From contig JAOAPP010000323.1 in assembly GCA_025462985.1 (NCBI GenBank), forward strand, positions 1 through 17,349: a DNA stretch of 17,349 nucleotides, read 5' to 3'. Below, in pieces: positions 15,791 to 17,349 of the stretch. The position numbers were made by a program, and so were the translations under genes. A model generated the notes under the pieces. The model did not search any database, had not been told where the DNA came from, and worked only from the letters and a program-made list of their open reading frames with translations. Position 1 is the first letter of the stretch; every line of letters begins with the position of its first letter. Source of the stretch: Bryobacterales bacterium. GTDB taxonomy: Bacteria; Acidobacteriota; Terriglobia; Bryobacterales; Bryobacteraceae.

Positions 15791-17349
15791 ACCTCCGCTC
15801 GGGATTCTTAGGGACAGTCCTGATTGCAACTTCCATTTTTCCGCTTGTGGGCCTCCAGGAAAGCACCGACGGGAACGTCGTTTTCAAAGACATCGGTGAC
15901 CGCGCCGGAATTCGCTCCGTGATTGTCTCCGGAAGCAAGGAGAAGAACTACGTCGTCGAAGTGAACGGTAGCGGCGCCTGCTGGTTCGACTACAACAATG
16001 ACGGCTACCCCGATCTATATCTGGTGAATGGAGCCACACTCGAACAGCTGCAAGGAACTGTTCCTGCTCCCGCAGAACAGCATAGTCATCTGTACCGGAA
16101 CAATAAAAATGGGACGTTCACAGACGTCACGGAATCGGCTCACGTCGGAGCCAGCCGCTGGGGGTTTGGCTGCGCAGCGGCCGACTACGACAATGACGGC
16201 AGGACGGATCTGCTGGTGACGACTTTCGGCCCCAACATTCTGTTCCGCAACAACGGGGACGGTACCTTCTCAGACGTCTCGGAGGCTTCGGGACTTGCCG
16301 GTGCAAATATCTGGCATACCGGCGTCGCTTTTGCCGATTACGATGGCGACGGTCTCCTGGATGTTTACATTGCTGGCTATCTCGACTTCGACATCAAGCA
16401 TCCTGAGTTGAAAACCTGCGATTACCGCGGAGTGAAGGTGCATGCCTGCGGGCCACTCGGCTACCGCGGCTCTCCTGACGCGCTTTATCACAACAACGGC
16501 GACGGCACGTTCTCTGACGTGACCGCAAAGGCCAAAGTAGCGGACCGGGCGTTATATTTCGGATTCACCGTCGTGTTCGAAGACTTAGACGGCGATAACC
16601 GCCCCGACATCTTCGTAGCGAACGATTCCAATCCCAACTACTTCTATCGCAATCTCGGAGACGGCACTTTTGAAGAGAGCGCTGTTGGAGCGGGTGTAGC
16701 GTACAACGGCGATGGTAAGGAGATGTCCAGTATGGGAGTAGCTGTCGGAGATTATGACAACGACGGCAGGACAGATCTCTTTGTGACAACGTTTGCGAAC
16801 GACAATTACGTGCTCTATCACAACGATGGCAAGGGCCTGTTCTCAGATGTTTCATTCCCATCCGGTGTAGGGGAGCCAACCGTGTCCTTCTTGGGCTGGG
16901 GAACGTTTTTCTTCGATTACGATAACGACGGATATAAAGATCTGTTTGCAGCTAATGGTCACGTTTATCCGCAGGTTGAGGGTCGGCTGAATCGCGAGAC
17001 TTATCGGGAACCATTGCTGTTGTTTCGGAATCTCGGCAAGGGTAAATTCAAGGAAGTCGGCGGTACCGCAGGCTTGCGACGCCTGCCGCTGCACTCGGCG
17101 CGTGGAGCTGCGTACGCGGATTTCGATAATGATGGGGATCTCGATATCCTGGTCTCGAACATCGATGAACCGCCGCAGCTCCTGGAGAATCAGACGAAAG
17201 GTCAATGTAACTGGCTGGGAATCCGTCTCATTGGCACTCGAAGCAACCGCGACGCAGTCGGAGCATCCGTGACCGTTCACAGCGGCGATCTCACGCAGTA
17301 CGACCGAGTTCGCACGGGCGGCAGTTACATTTCTGGCAATGACCTGCGG
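15787..17349 (+). CDS. CRTAC1-like FG-GAP/VCBS repeat protein with ASPIC/UnbV domain, 3' end cut by window
   Basis: Exported protein; 521 codons are visible with no stop before the window edge. A signal peptide (about 1-25, FLGTVLIATSIFPLVG) precedes a seven-bladed beta-propeller. Each blade has a calcium-binding DxDxDGxxD-type loop: starts at residues 68 (DYNNDGYPD), 133 (DYDNDGRTD), 184 (DYDGDGLLD), 266 (DLDGDNRPD), 322 (DYDNDGRTD), 377 (DYDNDGYKD) and 445 (DFDNDGDLD). Cys211 and Cys221 flank the third-fourth blade loop as in relatives and may form a disulfide. The ASPIC/UnbV domain begins near 475 (NWLGIRLIGT, DAVGASVTVHSG, GGSYISGNDLR). It shares an ATGA overlap with the upstream TPR gene. 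Probable role: calcium-stabilised extracytoplasmic binding protein working with the TPR partner; precise function is unknown for the family. Confidence 0.95.
   Translation, partial: MNLRSGFLGTVLIATSIFPLVGLQESTDGNVVFKDIGDRAGIRSVIVSGSKEKNYVVEVNGSGACWFDYNNDGYPDLYLVNGATLEQLQGTVPAPAEQHSHLYRNNKNGTFTDVTESAHVGASRWGFGCAAADYDNDGRTDLLVTTFGPNILFRNNGDGTFSDVSEASGLAGANIWHTGVAFADYDGDGLLDVYIAGYLDFDIKHPELKTCDYRGVKVHACGPLGYRGSPDALYHNNGDGTFSDVTAKAKVADRALYFGFTVVFEDLDGDNRPDIFVANDSNPNYFYRNLGDGTFEESAVGAGVAYNGDGKEMSSMGVAVGDYDNDGRTDLFVTTFANDNYVLYHNDGKGLFSDVSFPSGVGEPTVSFLGWGTFFFDYDNDGYKDLFAANGHVYPQVEGRLNRETYREPLLLFRNLGKGKFKEVGGTAGLRRLPLHSARGAAYADFDNDGDLDILVSNIDEPPQLLENQTKGQCNWLGIRLIGTRSNRDAVGASVTVHSGDLTQYDRVRTGGSYISGNDLR

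Noticed and set aside
16565..17280. Several minus-strand open frames opposite the FG-GAP gene
   Set aside because: They arise from the repetitive GAC/GAT-rich calcium loops read on the other strand; low-complexity shadows.
1..17349. Search for tRNA, rRNA, CRISPR arrays, insertion sequences, phage genes and attachment sites
   Set aside because: No cloverleaf-like tRNA, direct-repeat array, transposase or integrase was recognisable on either strand.

Overview
The window looks like chromosomal DNA of an Acidobacteriota member, most likely of the Solibacter/Bryobacter type. I infer this from the combination of gene families, each recognised by eye: an Oar-like TonB-dependent receptor with a carboxypeptidase-regulatory-like N-terminus, TPR proteins beside a CRTAC1-type FG-GAP/ASPIC-UnbV protein, a planctomycete-type cytochrome (PSCyt1/PSCyt2/PSD1) protein paired with a Tat-exported DUF1501 protein, and a PQQ dehydrogenase with its cytochrome c. 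GC content is moderately high. No rRNA, tRNA, CRISPR array, transposase or phage gene is visible.

Region 1 (1-8088, all minus strand). Read in the direction of transcription it holds the large PSCyt1-DUF1549-LamG-DUF1553 protein, the DUF1501 protein 19 bases later, a homologue of hygromycin B phosphotransferase (APH(4)/Hph) 9 bases later, a decayed remnant of a NagB-type sugar-phosphate isomerase/deaminase, a two-heme cytochrome c, and a PQQ-dependent dehydrogenase that starts inside the cytochrome stop codon and runs off the left edge. This is an exported redox/hydrolase neighbourhood with an antibiotic-kinase-like gene embedded in it.

Region 2 (8089-10023). A minus-strand AraC-family regulator with a cupin-like sensor lies 112 bases upstream of the PSCyt operon and is divergent from an exported TPR protein. 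AraC control of the PSCyt/DUF1501 genes is plausible but is inferred only from position.

Region 3 (10020-17349). Two divergent gene pairs share one intergenic region at about 13992-14164. Leftward are the Oar-like receptor and an abutting TPR gene. Rightward are an exported TPR protein and a CRTAC1-like seven-FG-GAP protein joined by an ATGA overlap and cut by the right window edge. The layout suggests one outer-membrane/periplasmic module in which the receptor handles a ligand and the TPR and FG-GAP proteins act as exported scaffold or binding partners. Substrates cannot be told from sequence alone.

The strongest points for a second look are the Hph homologue (in frame behind the DUF1501 stop), the NagB remnant next to it, the PSCyt/DUF1501 cassette of unknown function, and the PQQ enzyme lacking the usual vicinal cysteine pair.
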